Shown: positions 38,834 to 52,496, counted from the stretch's first letter. The stretch: DNA of 64,000 nt from Mycoplasmopsis californica (GCF_000695835.1 NZ_CP007521.1:620001-684000), one strand, 5' to 3'. Made by a program: numbers and translations. The notes: a model not told the origin generated them from the sequence alone.

Positions 38834-38889
38834 GTTAGACTCCTTATAAATTATTAATATTTATTTTATCAATTTGTTCATAAAATAGA

Positions 38890-39582
38890 TTACATATTTT
38901 TAACTATATATATAAATTTACTTTTGATACTTGAAATTTCATGAGTAATTTGGCTAGTTTTAAGTAATGAAGCTAGTTCTTTTAAATCGCTCTTTTTGAC
39001 TTTATCTTGACGAATAATTATCATGCCATTATCAGTTAATTTTGAATAAAAATACTCATAAATACTGATATTTGACTGATGTAAATTGCTCGCTAAAATC
39101 AAATTAAACTTTTTGTCTTGTAGCGTTGAATGCTCAACTAGACTTAGTTCTCGTTTAAAATAATGCGGGAACTCTGATACCATTTTATTTCACCAATTCA
39201 CCTTGATATTTGCTGAAATAGTGCTAATATTTGCCTGCGTTTGCGTTAATAAAGTTGCAGTCTCATATTCAAGTGATTCTGTTGCCACTAAAACCTCTTG
39301 GGCATCATTTAAATAAACACTGTTGATTCAGTTTTCTAAGTCATTATCATCCGTTTTTGAGTCTCAAAAGTCTTTAAGTTCGTAAGGAACTTTATTTCAA
39401 TTGTCCCCACGTTTTTCGATTAATTTTTGCCGATTTATTTTTTCTTGTTCACTTGCATATCGAGCTTTAATTTGATTAACTTTTCAACGAGACCAAAATC
39501 AAACACCAACACCAAAAGCGGCAACAATGAAAAATGACGCAATCAATAATGTTTTAACTCAGACAGGAACTAAAATACCCAT
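38890..39582 (-). CDS. Membrane-anchored putative methyltransferase-like protein
   Basis: A 230-residue mycoplasma protein of unknown function. The N-terminus has one transmembrane helix (TLLIASFFIVAAFGVGVWF) followed by a basic/charged stretch. The last 100 residues (NLILASNLHQ, YEYFYSKLTDNGMIIIRQDK) look like the second half of a Rossmann methyltransferase sheet. Similar proteins are annotated as putative methyltransferases in mycoplasmas, but no SAM motif is evident. Eight TGA codons are Trp. The start overlaps the ruvX stop (TAATG). Confidence 0.7.
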
Positions 39583-40010
39583 TATATTTTAATACCTCCA
39601 TACTCTAAAAACTCCTGCAAAATAATTACTGCTGATACTGTGTCTTTTAACGCTTTTCTTTTTTTAGCACTCATTTTCGATGATTTTAAAGTATTCTCAG
39701 CCTTGATTGTTGATCCATATTCATTAACTAAATAAACATTTATATTAAATTTCTTTTTTAAGTCCAATGCAAATTTTTCCATCATAATTGTACGCTCACT
39801 TTTAGTACCGTTACTACGCAATGGATACCCAACAACAAAGGCATCTATATCACTATATTGAACCAAAAATTGCGAAACCTTCTTGAATACTGGCGCAAAA
39901 TCTTGATCAGCAAAATATATAGTTTCAAGTGAGTTAGCAATTAAAGACATTGAGTCAGTAATTGCAAATCCACACGTCTTGGTGCCTAAATCAAATGCTA
40001 ATTTACGCAT
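39582..40010 (-). CDS. ruvX: Holliday junction resolvase-like RuvX (YqgF)
   Basis: RNase H-fold nuclease involved in 16S rRNA 5'-end maturation and possibly recombination. The 142 residues begin with [18 protein letters not shown] (first catalytic Asp), followed by [18 protein letters not shown] and [10 protein letters not shown], and end with the basic [20 protein letters not shown] helix, which carries the last acidic residue. Length and motifs are typical. It overlaps the end of alaS by 8 bases and the start of the next gene by TAATG. Confidence 0.92.
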   Translation of the reverse strand: MRKLAFDLGTKTCGFAITDSMSLIANSLETIYFADQDFAPVFKKVSQFLVQYSDIDAFVVGYPLRSNGTKSERTIMMEKFALDLKKKFNINVYLVNEYGSTIKAENTLKSSKMSAKKRKALKDTVSAVIILQEFLEYGGIKI

Positions 40011-42621
40011 TTAAAGCCTCAATAATTATTTCTTTAATATCGTCTTTATTTTCAACTTTTCCCATTGCTAAAATAGCCGAACCTCCACCACGTCCATTGG
40101 TTTTTGAAGCTATTTTGTTAAAAATTAAGTTCGAATTCAATGTTTTAGAAGCTACTGCAATTAATATTTGATTATCCGAAGGAGAACCTAAAATAATTTG
40201 TGCGTCTGGATAATTTTCTCTCAATGTAGAGGCAATTACTTTAACTTGAGCGGGATTAACATTTAAATTAATATAAGCGTTATAATTCCCAATTTTCTGA
40301 AATTCAATTGTTTCATAATCAAATTCCACTTGAGATTTTTGTTTATTTGCTCGTTTGAAATCTTCTCGAGCTTGTGTAATGGCTTCTTGAATAGATTTTA
40401 AGCTGGTGCGTAAATCTTTATCTAAAACTAAAACAGGCATATATTCTGGTTCTAAATCTTTAATTTTAGCAACAATATTATTGAACTCTTCTAGCGATAT
40501 TTCAATTTGCTCGCTTAATCATTTATCGACTAATTCATGTGAAGTAACTACCCTGAAACGATACACGCCTGCTTGTTTTTTTTCTACGCTTGTAATTTTA
40601 AAATCTTCCATTATAGCACTATGAGGCAAGTGTGTTCCGCCACATAAATCAGAGGTGACATCAGCTCATTTAACAATCCTTACTGCCTTAGGGTCCATAT
40701 ATTGATCTTCTTCAATTGTCATTACTGCGTGTAAATTTTTTGCTTCTTCAATTGTTGCAATAATATATTCACGTTGAATATCGCCTTTGATAATATTGTG
40801 CATTGATTGCTCAATTTCATTAATTTGTGCATCAGTTGGACGAGCATCACCTGGAAAGTCAAAAGTAAATCTTTGCTCATTAATATCCGAACCTAATTGT
40901 TTAATGTGATTACCTAACACTTTTCTCATCACTGAAAACATTAAGTGCGTAGCTGAGTGATTACGAGCACAATTTAAACGAACATATTCATCAACAAAAC
41001 ATTCGACAGGACTAGATTTTTCAATTTGACCTTCAACTACGTGAATATGATTGCCAAACTTATCTTTAAAAACATCTAAAATTTTAATTTTATTGCCGTT
41101 TTGTAACAAGTATCCTTCATCATGTTTTTGACCACCACTCGTTGCGTAAAATGGTGTTTTATCCAAAATAACATATGATTGTACATTTGACGAATCAATA
41201 CGTTTTTCAGTGTCAAACAATTCAATAATATTCGCTTTATATTGAGTGTAATCATAACCCACAAATTGTGAAATCTTAGCAGTTATTAATGATAGTGAAT
41301 TAATAGCTTTCTGCATACCTGCTTGTTTGTTGCTCCGACTTGCTTCAACGTGTTTTGCTTTAGCGTTTTCAAACTCATCTAAATCAACCTGAATACCTTG
41401 CTTAGCTAAAATTTCGCTTGTTAACTCGATTGGAAAACCATATGTTTCAAATAAGCGAAAAGCAATAGTTCCATCAAAAATTTTAGTGTTTTTTACCACA
41501 TGTTGTTGAAGTAAATTTTTACCATTTTCAATTGTTTTAGCAAATAATTCTTCTTCATCCTTTATAGCTTTTTGAACTGAAAAAACATCATATTCAAAAG
41601 GCAATGATTCTTTCACAACTGGAACAATTTTATATAAAAATAAATCTTTAATACCTAATTGCATCCCTTTATAAATTGAACGTCTTATTAAACGTCGAAT
41701 TATGTAACCACGTCCAACGTTCGAGATTGTTTCGCCATCTCCTAACGCATTTGCTACTGTGCGAATATGATCGGCAATGATTTTAAAATTAGTGTTTATC
41801 TCCCTTTGAACGGGCTCTTTTGTGAAGTAGTTGTTAATATCGTATTTGAATTCAGTGAATTTTTCAATTTCATGGATAATATTTTGAAATAAATCCGAAT
41901 CGTAGTTTGTTGGAGCATCTTGCATAATTGAAACAATACGCTCAAAACCCGCGCCAGTATCAATGTTTTTTTGTGCTAACTCAGTGTATTTATTGTCGCC
42001 TTCATTATTAAACTGGCTAAAAACTATATTCCAGATTTCAATAAAACGGTCATTTTCAATATCTTCTTTAATTAATTCAGGGCCGTGTGTATCGTATTTA
42101 GGTCCTCGATCATAAAAAATTTCTGTGCATGGACCACAAGGGCCAGAACCTACATCTCAAAAGTTCGTATCCCTTGAACCAGAAATAAGATGATTTGGAT
42201 CAATGCCTAATGATAATCATTTTTTCTTCGTTTCTTCATCTTCATTAAAATAAGTAATATATATTCTATTTAAGTCTAGCTTTAAAACTGTAGTAATATA
42301 TTCATAAGCCAATTCAATAGCTTCTGATTTGAAGTAATCACCAATACTAAAATTGCCAAGCATTTCAAAAAATGTGTGATGACGAGAAGTTACGCCAACA
42401 TTTTCGATATCGTTAGTTCTAATTGCTTTTTGAGCATTTGTTAAGCGATTATGTGGTGGTATTTTTTTACCACTAAAGAAATCTTTCAGAGTTGCAACTC
42501 CAGAATTAATTCAAAGCAATGATGGATCATTTACTGGAATTAAGCTCTTGCTTTCAATTATTAAATGGCCTTTTGATTCAAAGAATTTTAACCACTGCTC
42601 TCTAATTTGTTTTGAATTCAT
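40003..42621 (-). CDS. alaS: Alanyl-tRNA synthetase
   Basis: Charges tRNA-Ala. The 872 residues have the class II catalytic core ([45 protein letters not shown]), the editing domain with [16 protein letters not shown] and the metal site [12 protein letters not shown], and a C-terminal DHHA1 domain with [17 protein letters not shown]. Several TGA codons encode Trp, so a standard-code reading splits it. It starts 8 nt after the mnmA stop and overlaps ruvX. Complete length for the family. Confidence 0.97.
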
Positions 42622-42629
42622 TTTAGCTC

Positions 42630-43745
<1,116 letters not shown>

Positions 43746-43779
43746 TTAGCCTCCTTTCACAAATTAACCAATTTAAATA

Positions 43780-43806
43780 ATAAAGCCAACCACAAGTGCG
43801 GTTGGG
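43780..43806 (-). terminator. Terminator after efp and the 100-residue gene
   Basis: On the minus strand CCAACC / GGTTGG with an 8-nt loop, then a T-rich tract. It separates this pair from mnmA. Confidence 0.75.
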
Positions 43807-43807
43807 A

Positions 43808-44110
43808 TTAGTAGCTACCGCTAAAGCAAATTCTTATATCTTGCGGCTTAATATCAATTAAACTTACAAAACGAGTTTCAAAATCCTTAATAAAATTGTC
43901 TATTACCTCGCTTAAAGATTTATTTTTTTTGATTTTAACATCAATAATAAATGATGCATTGGAATTATCTTTGTTTAATTCAATACGCGGCATTCCTTCA
44001 AGTTTTAAAAATTTAGTATTATTTGCACACTGTTGAATTAATTGACGTAAAACATCTTCAGACACTGAATATGATTGATCATAACCACACGAAACGGTAA
44101 TGAATTTCAT
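43808..44110 (-). CDS. Conserved 100-residue mycoplasma protein, unknown function
   Basis: A small protein without a recognisable motif. It has alternating beta and alpha character: FITVSCGYDQSYSVSEDVL at the start, RIELNKDNSNASFIIDVKIK in the middle, then a helix and IDIKPQDIRICFSGSY. The pattern recalls Asp23-type small domains, but similarity is weak. It is coupled to efp by TAATG and followed by a terminator, so efp and this gene form a two-gene operon. Confidence 0.75.
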   Translation of the reverse strand: MKFITVSCGYDQSYSVSEDVLRQLIQQCANNTKFLKLEGMPRIELNKDNSNASFIIDVKIKKNKSLSEVIDNFIKDFETRFVSLIDIKPQDIRICFSGSY

Positions 44111-44673
44111 TATTCTTTTCCTCTACTTAGGTATTTACCGGTCTCTGTTGAAATGGTAATAATATCGCCTTCTTTAATAAACATTGGAGTGTCTAATTCA
44201 TAGCCGGTTTCAACTGTAACTCTTTTTTGAGGATTGGTTGTTGTATTACCTTTAACAGCGTCAGGAGCCTCGGTAACTTGTAAATTTACTGATGACTCAA
44301 GTTCGACATCAAGAATTTCATCACCAAATTTTCTAATTTTGACTGTTGCACCTTCTTTTAAGAAATTTAATTCTCATTCAACATTTTTAGTCGGGATTTC
44401 AACTTGTTCATAAGTTTCATTATCCATCAAAATAATATTAGCACCATCTGAATATAAAAAGTTCATTGGTCTCTTATCAATGTGAGCTTTCTTAATCATT
44501 GTTCCGCCAGTATATGACTTGATTGTGATTGCCCCAGTTCTTAAATTTTTAACCTTAGCTTTAACGTTTGCTTGACCACGACCTTGCTTTGAGTGCTGAG
44601 CTTCAATAACTACAAAAATTTCTCCCTCATCTTCAAATGTTATTCCGCCTTTAAATGTATTAACATTAATCAT
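44110..44673 (-). CDS. efp: Elongation factor P
   Basis: Relieves ribosome stalling at proline runs. The 187 residues have three OB-like domains. The domain I tip is AQHSKQGRGQANVKAKVKNL, with a lysine/arginine tip. The C-terminal signature region is VTVETGYELDTPMFIKEGD. The start ATG 44673 follows AAGGAG. A TGA Trp lies at 44374. No lysine-modifying epmA/ymfI partner is in the window. Confidence 0.96.
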
Positions 44674-44883
44674 AGATTTTCTCCTTAGAGTTGTAATTTA
44701 ATAATTAAATTTAATATTCAAATTTTATTATAAAAGCGTCATTATAAAAATAAATTTTATGTTATTGATTTAAATTTTCATTGAGTACCAATAGATTTAG
44801 CAAACTCACTTCGATTAAATCGAGTGTTTAGCAGTCTTTTATGTGTATAATTTGGCTTTTTTACAGAAAAAATAAATAAGCAT

Positions 44884-45660
44884 TTAGCTTTTTTGAGGAT
44901 TACTCAAGTTGCTAGAATGCTTATTTTTAAAGCTTAATTGTGATTCGCTACCAGCAATTAAACGTTTAATATTCCCTCTGTGCAATGTGATGACAATAAC
45001 TGTGGTAATTAAGAAGTATAAAGGCGTAACAAATCAATAAGGTTGTAATTGTGAAGGTGTTATATTGTCAGAATAATTAACAAAATTCAGTCAAAAACCA
45101 GTAATTCCCTGAGTAAATCAAGGGATAAATAATAACGGCGTAAGGATTGTGGGAGTAATAATTGAGCCCAATGAAACTTTCTTAGTTTTAATAACCGTTG
45201 TGAGAAAAATAATTGCAGCAATTATAAAAAATACTGGATTAATTACTAAAATGTAGGCAGAAGTGCATGCAACACCTTTGCCACCTTTAAATTTGTAAAA
45301 AATAGGTCAGCAATGCCCAATGATCACACCAAAACCAATACTCTGGGGACTCATTCAATATACTTTTGCAAAGTCATAAAACACGTAATATTGCATAAGT
45401 ATAAAAACCATAGTTGGTAAAGCTACTTTTAAAAAATCAATTAAATAAACAGTGATTGCGAACTTAAACCCGTATGTTCGTAATGAATTTGTTGCCCCTG
45501 CATTTTGCGAATTATGATTGCGAATATCACTTTTTTTCAATCTTCGTGAAAGAATAATTGAAGTATTAAATGAACCAATTAAATATCCCACAAGAATTAT
45601 GCCAATATTTAAAGCGATGATACAAAGAAATTGTTCAATATTACTTGGATACTTAATCAT
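44884..45660 (-). CDS. plsY: Glycerol-3-phosphate acyltransferase PlsY
   Basis: Membrane enzyme that transfers acyl from acyl-phosphate to glycerol 3-phosphate, the first step of phospholipid synthesis. The 258 residues show the motifs GYLIGSFNTSIILSRRLKK, RNHNSQNAGATNSLRTYG, GHCWPIFYKFKGGKGVA and LHRGNIKRLIAGSE, among about five to seven membrane segments. TGA codons are Trp. Its start overlaps the end of pncB by 8 bases. The acyl donor is made by PlsX (22730). Confidence 0.95.
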
Positions 45661-46675
45661 TTTGAGGTTTGTAGGTAATTAATTTGTTATTTTGGCGATA
45701 TCAGCGACCTTCTTTGGCTTGGGCGTGGCCATTTAGTCACGTAGCATCTGCTGAAAATGAAACGATCGGTTTAAAAATTGCTTGACCTACTCCATAAGCA
45801 TCCACTGGTGCATTAGATGCTTCAAATTTTGCAATTTTAGCAGCATTAAAACCACTACTTACAGCAATTTTAACTTTTTTAGCACCAGCATTATCTAAAG
45901 CTTGGCGTAATCTTTTAATTTGTTCAACATTAACCCCATAAAACTCTGGATTGTCTGGTTCATTATCAAACATGTGATCCTTCATATTTTTTGATGTATC
46001 AACACGAACGCCGTATAAATTTTGTCCAATAGCTTTATACGAAGCAAGGGAATCTGCAATAACATCATTGTGATAATCGACCAGTGAAATTAATTTATCC
46101 TGTGGGAATAGCTCCATATATGCTTGCATTGCTGAGGCAACATCACCATCAAAATTTTGTATCAAACAGTGCGGAACAGAACCGAATGTGGCTTCTTTTA
46201 TGCCCGGCGCCTCTTGAGCCTCAGTCGACATTAAAGTACATCCGGCTAAACGGCAAGCTTTACCATCAATTTCTTGTAACATTCAGTGATCGGCTCGATC
46301 GCCCATAAAAATTATATCTTTACCATTAGCTGCTAAAACGCAATTTCTAGCATTTGTTGCAATGTTTGAAGAACGAGATAAAATACCATCTATCATACCT
46401 TCATATTTGCCAAAATACTGATATTGACCTTCTAACTCTAACACTATTTCTAAATTATTTACAATTGTTCCCTCAGGTAGGTGACGAATCGTATATTTGC
46501 TTGTGTCAGTGTTATTTTTTAGTAAATCTAAAACCTCATCCATTCCAGCTAATAAGCAATTGTCAGTTCGCTGAAAAAATTGTAATTTAATTACGTTATT
46601 TGGCTTGTATTTTTCAATTATTTCGTTAGTACGATGGAAATAAGATGAAATATACTTGTCATATTTAGTGCTCAT
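45653..46675 (-). CDS. pncB: Nicotinate phosphoribosyltransferase
   Basis: Makes nicotinate mononucleotide from nicotinic acid and PRPP, the entry to NAD salvage. The 340 residues contain QFFQRTDNCLLAGMDEVLDLL, EGQYQYFGKYEGMIDGILSR (substrate region), SLVDYHNDVIADSL, the YGVRVDTSKNM motif and the phosphate loop AVSSGFNAAKIAKFE. It starts after GGGGC and overlaps plsY. NadD, the next enzyme of the pathway, is encoded at 55875. The short MSTKYDKYISSYFHRT start fits mycoplasma homologues. Confidence 0.92.
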
Positions 46676-46760
46676 AAAGCCCCTTTTATCTCATATTATT
46701 GTTTTGAAATTATATCATAAAAGTGTCTTTTTAAACGATTGTGCAAGTGCGTCAGGTTAT

Positions 46761-46786
46761 AAAAAACACGCCGAAGCGTGCTTTTT
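46761..46786 (-). terminator. Strong terminator after lemA
   Basis: On the minus strand AAAAAGCACGC TTCG GCGTGTTTTTT: a stable TTCG tetraloop with a T run, 4 nt beyond the lemA stop. Confidence 0.92.
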
Positions 46787-46790
46787 ATAG

Positions 46791-47462
46791 TTATTTTTCA
46801 AAGAAATTTGAACGCGCTTTTTCCTTAACTTCTATTGATGTCGCAAATGGAATTCTGGTTGTGTATCCATTTTTAGATGCAACAATCATTTTTGTTGGTC
46901 ATTCATTAATTGCTCTGTTTCATTCAAAAACAGTATCATTGTAAATTTCTCTTGCTGCTGTAATTTCTCTTTGTAAATAAGCATTTTGTTGTAAAGCTTC
47001 TCTTAAAGCACCATGCGATTGCAATTCAGGGTATCTTTCTAATTGAACATTAATTCCGCCAACGACTGCATCAATATTTGCTGCGCTAGTACTTCTATTT
47101 TCATCATTTAAATTCAATCCACTACGTAATGCAGCTACTTTTGTCATCACTTCTGTGTCTAGATCAACTGATTTTTGAACAATTGAAACCATATTTTGCA
47201 TAATTTGAACACGTTGTTCTAAGTAGTTATCAATTTGTGAAGCGTTGTGTTGAATACGTTGTTCAACTTGTGCTAAATAGTTTTTTGCTTTAATTTTCTT
47301 AAACAAGAAAATAACTCCGGGAATAATAAATAGAAGCCATAGTATTACTTCGAAAATTACTGAACCAACACCTGTTTTAACTGGAATTCTTTGATTAATA
47401 ACGTTGATATCACGGCCATTTTCCATTACTGGACCATTCATTTCATCTAATTGATTTGCCAT
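46791..47462 (-). CDS. LemA family protein
   Basis: A membrane protein of unknown function with one transmembrane helix (residues about 35-55, VIFEVILWLLFIIPGVIFLF) and a long helical cytosolic or outer part. LemA landmarks are NYLEQRVQIMQNMVSIVQKS and AVVGGINVQLERYPELQSH. The C-terminus has REITAAREIYNDTVFEWNRA. 223 residues, complete. It follows the 582-residue membrane protein by about 50 bp and probably shares its transcript. Confidence 0.9.
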
Positions 47463-47514
47463 TAATACTCCTTTTATATTTTGGTTATTTAATTATATTA
47501 AATTTAAAATTATT

Positions 47515-49263
47515 TTACTCTATTGTGTCTGTAATTTTAATTTGTTCCACATTCATCATTTTTGATTCGGTTTCTGATTCAACTATTTCCTCATCTTCTC
47601 CATATTCAATTTCGTATCTAGGAACACTAACCTCAGTTTGTGATGTATTATCATAACGGATATATTCGTCTCAGTAAACTGGAATTTGGTGAACTTTACC
47701 ATCTCCCCCAATTTTCGACACATATTCGACACGTTCTTCAATGTCGTAGCCAAAATTATGAACCACAATATTGTCATTGCCATTTACTTGTTGTAGATAT
47801 TGAGTTTTACTAATTTGTCTTGTTTTTACACGTGGATCTTTAAAAATTGAATCATCCATTCTTGAAATAGCGCACTCATATTCTAATTCATTTAATTGTG
47901 CGTCATTTACTCTTCTGTAAATATAGTCAAGCGTTTTTGTTTGTTGGAAAATTGGGATTGAGAAATAAGGACCTAATGCAAAATAAACTTTTTTGAAGTA
48001 TTCTGTTTGTTCATTAATAAATTTTTCTTTAATGACATCATAAGAATAGTCAGCTACATATTGGTGCAATTCATCATTTAGCGATAAATTATTAAGGTGT
48101 TTGTGTTTAAACAAATTGATACGGGCGCTCTTGTGATATATAAAATTATCGCCATAACCTTCTTTTGAATCCAGCAATAAAGTACTAATATTTTGTTGAG
48201 CTAGCGGGGTAAATAACATTCTGTATTGGTGCTCATTATTTCTATCCAACGCATTGAATAGAGCTTCAAATTTTGTATTTGCAAGCGGAGTGAAGCCAGG
48301 TTTTTTTTCTTTTAACTTAGCTATTTCTTTTTCGCGTTTTTTTACAAATTTACCCAATTCTTTTTCACTCATTAAATGCAATGAGTTAGGCTCGCGAGTA
48401 AATGAAAGATCAGGACAAGCGTGCGAACCAAATATCATAAAATAATTATCATCAAAATAAGGATATGGTTTGTCTATTGACGCTGTCAACGTTTGTGTAT
48501 GGTGATTAGCTATACGATTTCCGTTGCTATATGAATAAGTTGTTCAACTAATCTGGATTGATCCTGTATAAGTTTTAGTGCCCATTGTATGATTTAATGT
48601 TTTAAAAAATACGTATGGATTACCATAAATAGAACCTGATTGCATTGCTTGAATCATTGATTCATTGCCAGTATCGACATTAAAATTATACTGTTCAATT
48701 AATTGTGCTAATCGCTCGTTACTTAAGTATGAATCCATTTTAGCAAAAGGAAGTGTTTTGTTGAACAACGCAACTTTCATACCTGGTCTAAACAATGACA
48801 ACAAGGGAAGAACCTGCGCTTGCGCAATTTCTTTTTCCCTGTTGTATTCATTTTTTATTTTTGTATGTATTTGGTCAGCTGATTTTAACGATTTTCTAAT
48901 TCATAAAAAGTGAATTAGAATTGTGGTTATAAATAAAAGCGCAAATATAACTGAACAAATAATAGAAGCAATATATTTATTCAAAATTGCAATGGCTAAA
49001 CTACCGGCAAAAAATAACAATGAAATAATTAAAAAAGCAATATTAACTTTTTTAAAAATTTTTCATCTTTTTAAACTTTTAAAAGCAGAAGATAATTTTT
49101 TTTCTAGATTATCTACTTTTTTAGCTTGTGCTCTATTCTCATCAATATTTAATTTCGACTTTCTAACTAAGCGAGCAAGATAATCTTCTGTGTTGTATTG
49201 GTGTTTTTCAGCATAAAAACCGAACTCTTTTAATGGTTCATTTATATATACGATTTCTTCCAT
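47515..49263 (-). CDS. Large mycoplasma membrane protein next to lemA, unknown function
   Basis: I do not recognise a family. The 582 residues start at ATG 49263 after AAAGGGG. A coiled charged N-terminus (RSKLNIDENRAQAKK-like) is followed by two transmembrane helices around residues 75-120. A large soluble domain with many Tyr, Asn and Phe follows, and the tail is acidic (YGEDEEIVESETES). The gene is split in a standard-code reading by TGA Trp codons in LKRWKIF, QISWTTY and VYWDEY. The layout, two helices close to the N-terminus plus a big domain and lemA next door, suggests a shared membrane complex, which is inference. Confidence 0.8.
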
Positions 49264-49331
49264 AAAACCCCTTTTTATCACGTTTATGTATAAATTTTAC
49301 TATTTTTGACCTAAATACGGATAAACATAAG

Positions 49332-51128
49332 TTATTTATCATCAATATTTGTTTTCAAAATTTTTAAAAAAGCATCTTGTGGAACCTCAACTGAACCAAG
49401 CATTTTCATCCGTTTTTTACCTTCCTTTTGTTTTTTAAGAAGTTTTTGACGGCGCGTAACATCTCCACCATAAAGCTTAGCTGTAACATCTTTACGATAA
49501 GCTTTTATTGTTTCACGAGCAATTATTTTTCCGCCAATAGCAGCCTGCACAGGAACTTCAAAATTTTGACGTGGTATAGCGTCTTTTAATTTAACACATA
49601 AATCACGTGCTCTGGCATAAGCATTATCCTTGTGCGTGATAATAGTAAATGCATCAATCTTGTCGCCATTTAGTAAAATATCAACCTTCACCAAATCTGT
49701 TTCTTTGTAGCCAAATAAATCATATTCAAACGATGCATAACCTTTTGTCGAAGATTTCAAGCGATCGAAAAAGTCAACGACGATTTCTGCTAATGGCATT
49801 TCATAAGTAATTTTACTTCGTGAACCTTCAAGCGATTCCATATCGCGATACACACCACGTTTACCTTGACATAACTCCATTACATTGCCGATATACTCAT
49901 CTGGCACAATAATTGTGCCAAAAATGTATGGCTCTTCAATTCGATCGATATATGTGCGGTCGGGTAATAAAGAGGGGTTTGAAACCATCTCCATTGTGCC
50001 ATCTGTACGATAAACTTTATATTCTACTGAAGGGCTCGTTGCAATCACGGAAATATGATGCTCACGATTAAGTCTCTCTTGCAATATTTCCATATGCAAC
50101 ATACCTAAAAAACCAACTCTAAAACCAAATCCTAGGGCTTTTGATGTCTCTTGAGCCCAAGATATTGAACTATCACTTAGCGCTATCTTTTCCAAACTCT
50201 CTTTCAATTCCATGTAATCACGAGTGTCAATTGGGTAAAAACCAGTGAAAACTACTGGCTGTTTCTTTTTATAACCAGCTAAAGCCTTTTCGGCGGGATT
50301 GTCAGCTAAAGTAATTGTGTCACCGACACTGACTTCACGGGCATCGCGAATTGTGGCCGCCACTCAACCAACCTCACCTGCTTCAAGAAAATCTTTTTTA
50401 ACTTCTCATGGATTTTTAACCCCAAGTTCAGCAACTTGATTAATTTTTCCAGAAGACATAAACATTATTTTGTCATTTCGGTGTAGTTTACCCTCAACAA
50501 TTCTAACAAGCATCACTACCCCACGATATTCATCGAAATATGAATCGAATATCAAAGCTTTTAAAGGTTTTGAATCATCTGCATTGCTTGGCGCCGGAAT
50601 ATATTGCTCAATTGCCTCAAGCACTTTATCAATATTAATACCTGTTTTCGCTGATATAGCTACTGCATTATCGCATGGTAATCCAATAACACGTTCGATT
50701 TCTTCCTTTGTTCTTTCGATGTCAGCTGACGGCAAGTCAATTTTATTAATTATAGGAATAATAGTTAAGTCATTTTCGAGTGCTAAATACACGTTTGCTA
50801 ATGTTTGAGCTTCAATCCCTTGTGTAGCATCAACAATCAGTAATGCACCCTCTGTTGCTGCCAGAGAACGAGAAACTTCATATGTAAAATCAACGTGTCC
50901 AGGAGTATCGATTAAATGAAAAATATAGTCTTTATACTTAATTTGCACTGCATTTAATTTAATAGTGATGCCACGCTCACGTTCAAGATCCATAGTATCA
51001 AGAATTTGTTCTTCTAAATCACGCTTTGCAACGGTATTTGTAAGCTCTAAAATTCTATCGGCAAGGGTGCTTTTCCCATGATCGATGTGAGCAATAATAG
51101 CAAAGTTTCTAATTTTTGATTTATCCAT
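49332..51128 (-). CDS. lepA: Elongation factor 4 (LepA)
   Basis: Translational GTPase that acts on the ribosome (back-translocation, or a biogenesis role). The 598 residues have G1 [15 protein letters not shown]2 [13 protein letters not shown]3 [17 protein letters not shown]4 NKIDLP and the LepA-specific C-terminal domain ([20 protein letters not shown]). Full length. A TATA-rich divergent promoter region separates it from the choline-kinase-like gene. The gene at 49263 follows in the same direction about 70 bp downstream. Confidence 0.97.
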
Positions 51129-51161
51129 TTTAAACTCCTTATTTCAATTTATTTATAATTG

Positions 51162-51167
51162 TATAAT
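51162..51167 (+). promoter_or_regulatory. -10 box in the divergent lepA / 51196 promoter region
   Basis: TATAAT within GTATAATATA, 29 bp upstream of ATG 51196. Because the two genes diverge over about 70 bp, the lepA promoter must overlap it on the other strand. Confidence 0.55.
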
Positions 51168-51195
51168 ATAAACTAAATTTTGTATGAGGTATATC

Positions 51196-51918
51196 ATGAA
51201 AACACAAATAAATAAAGGTTTTACTAATATTTCATTCCGCGATGGAGATGTTTTTATTCAACAAAAAATGTACAACGGCTTTAACCATCACCTTGACTAT
51301 AATTTGATTCAAAAATTTAATTTTGTGCCACGTCTATTAGAGGCGACTAACGAATACACAAAATGAGAATTTATTGAAGGTGATGAACCAGTAATATGCC
51401 TTGATAATGTTGAATTATTAGCTAAACAAATTCTCGAGATTCACAAAAGCAATATTAAATTTCCTCCTTCAAATCACGCAGCACGAATTAAAAAATATCG
51501 CCAAGATTTAAAAAAGTTTGGACGGCGTGTTAAAGTGCTTGATGATTTTTATCGTCCTGTAAACCAAACACTTGCCAAAATGAGTAAAAATACTCCTTTA
51601 CACAATGATTTATGACCTTTCAACATGATTTCTAAAGACAACAAGATATATTTTGTTGACTGAGAATATGCTTGCATGGGCGATAAACATTTTGAATTAG
51701 CTTATGTAATTGAAGCTACCAGAATTACTGGCGAGTGTGAAAAATTATTCTTAAAAACCTATGGTGAGTATAATCCGTTATTTTTGCTAAGACACAAAAT
51801 ATTAGTAAACTATCTTGTAGTCTTGTGAGCAAATGCTCAAGAAAATATACCTTTTGATACAACTCCCTTTGAACAAAAAATTTATGAACTTGACAAGCAA
51901 TTAAAAGAAATGTATTAG
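51196..51918 (+). CDS. Choline/ethanolamine kinase-like phosphotransferase
   Basis: An aminoglycoside/choline kinase-fold protein of 240 residues. The catalytic loop PLHNDLWPFNMI (HxDxxxxN, near residue 137) and the metal-binding IYFVDWEYACMGDKHFELA (near 153) are clear. The N-lobe is short. The start ATG 51196 follows GAGGT at 5 nt; ATG 51184 lies before that site. Four TGA codons are Trp, including the one in the catalytic loop. Choline kinase activity (LicA-like) would feed choline lipids, but other small substrates are possible. Confidence 0.85.
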
Positions 51919-52301
51919 TCATTTTTCAGTGTTTTACACACATTAATAGAAAGAATTATTTAATTTTTCGAAGCAACTAACAAGTAAAATTTACTCGTTA
52001 GTCGCCGGGATTAATTCTACTGATTCTATACTTCACATCGAGCATTGATAATATTTTATTGGTACTTCATATTCCATTCTACGTGCTTTTCAAAATATAT
52101 GTTTTTTTGTTGTCTAAATCATACGATATCAACAAATAACAATCACGCAAGCAAGGTCATAATAGAGATAGAGAAAAAAACTGAAAAATTTACATTCAGT
52201 TTTATACCGTCATTTTTTATCAATTGATTTTGTATCTTTATTTATAGATTTTAATTCGATTCAAGATTCTTGAATTTTTTTAATATTGCTAGAATTATCG
52301 T
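51919..52301. other. 383-bp intergenic region with one hairpin
   Basis: A hairpin at 51976-52002 (ACTAACAAGTAAA / TTTACTCGTTAGT, one mismatch) may end the kinase transcript, although no T run follows. The rest is AT-rich with stops in all frames, and I see no gene. Confidence 0.45.
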
Positions 52302-52496
52302 TTATGATTTTTTTGCATATTCCATAATTTCTTCCTTTTCTTTTTCAATAAGATTAGATAATTCATTATTATCTATAGAAATAGATGTATCCATTTTAAG
52401 GCTTATTAACTGGAATAAATAACGTTTTTCAGCATTGGATGTTAATTTCTGCAACGTAAATATTGCCATAAGAAAAATTTCACTATCATTAGCCAT
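52302..52496 (-). CDS. Small hypothetical protein (64 residues)
   Basis: MANDSEIFLMAIFTLQKL, then a Lys/Glu-rich helix ending in EEIMEYAKKS. The frame is short and has no clear ribosome binding site, but its amino acid composition looks coding and no other gene overlaps it. It is divergent from rmuC. No family recognised. Confidence 0.4.
   Translation of the reverse strand: MANDSEIFLMAIFTLQKLTSNAEKRYLFQLISLKMDTSISIDNNELSNLIEKEKEEIMEYAKKS

Noticed and set aside
44865-44930. Inverted repeat AATAAGCATT...AATGCTTATT at the end of plsY as a regulatory element
   Set aside because: It overlaps the plsY 3' end and has long separation between arms; at best a weak terminator, not supported further.
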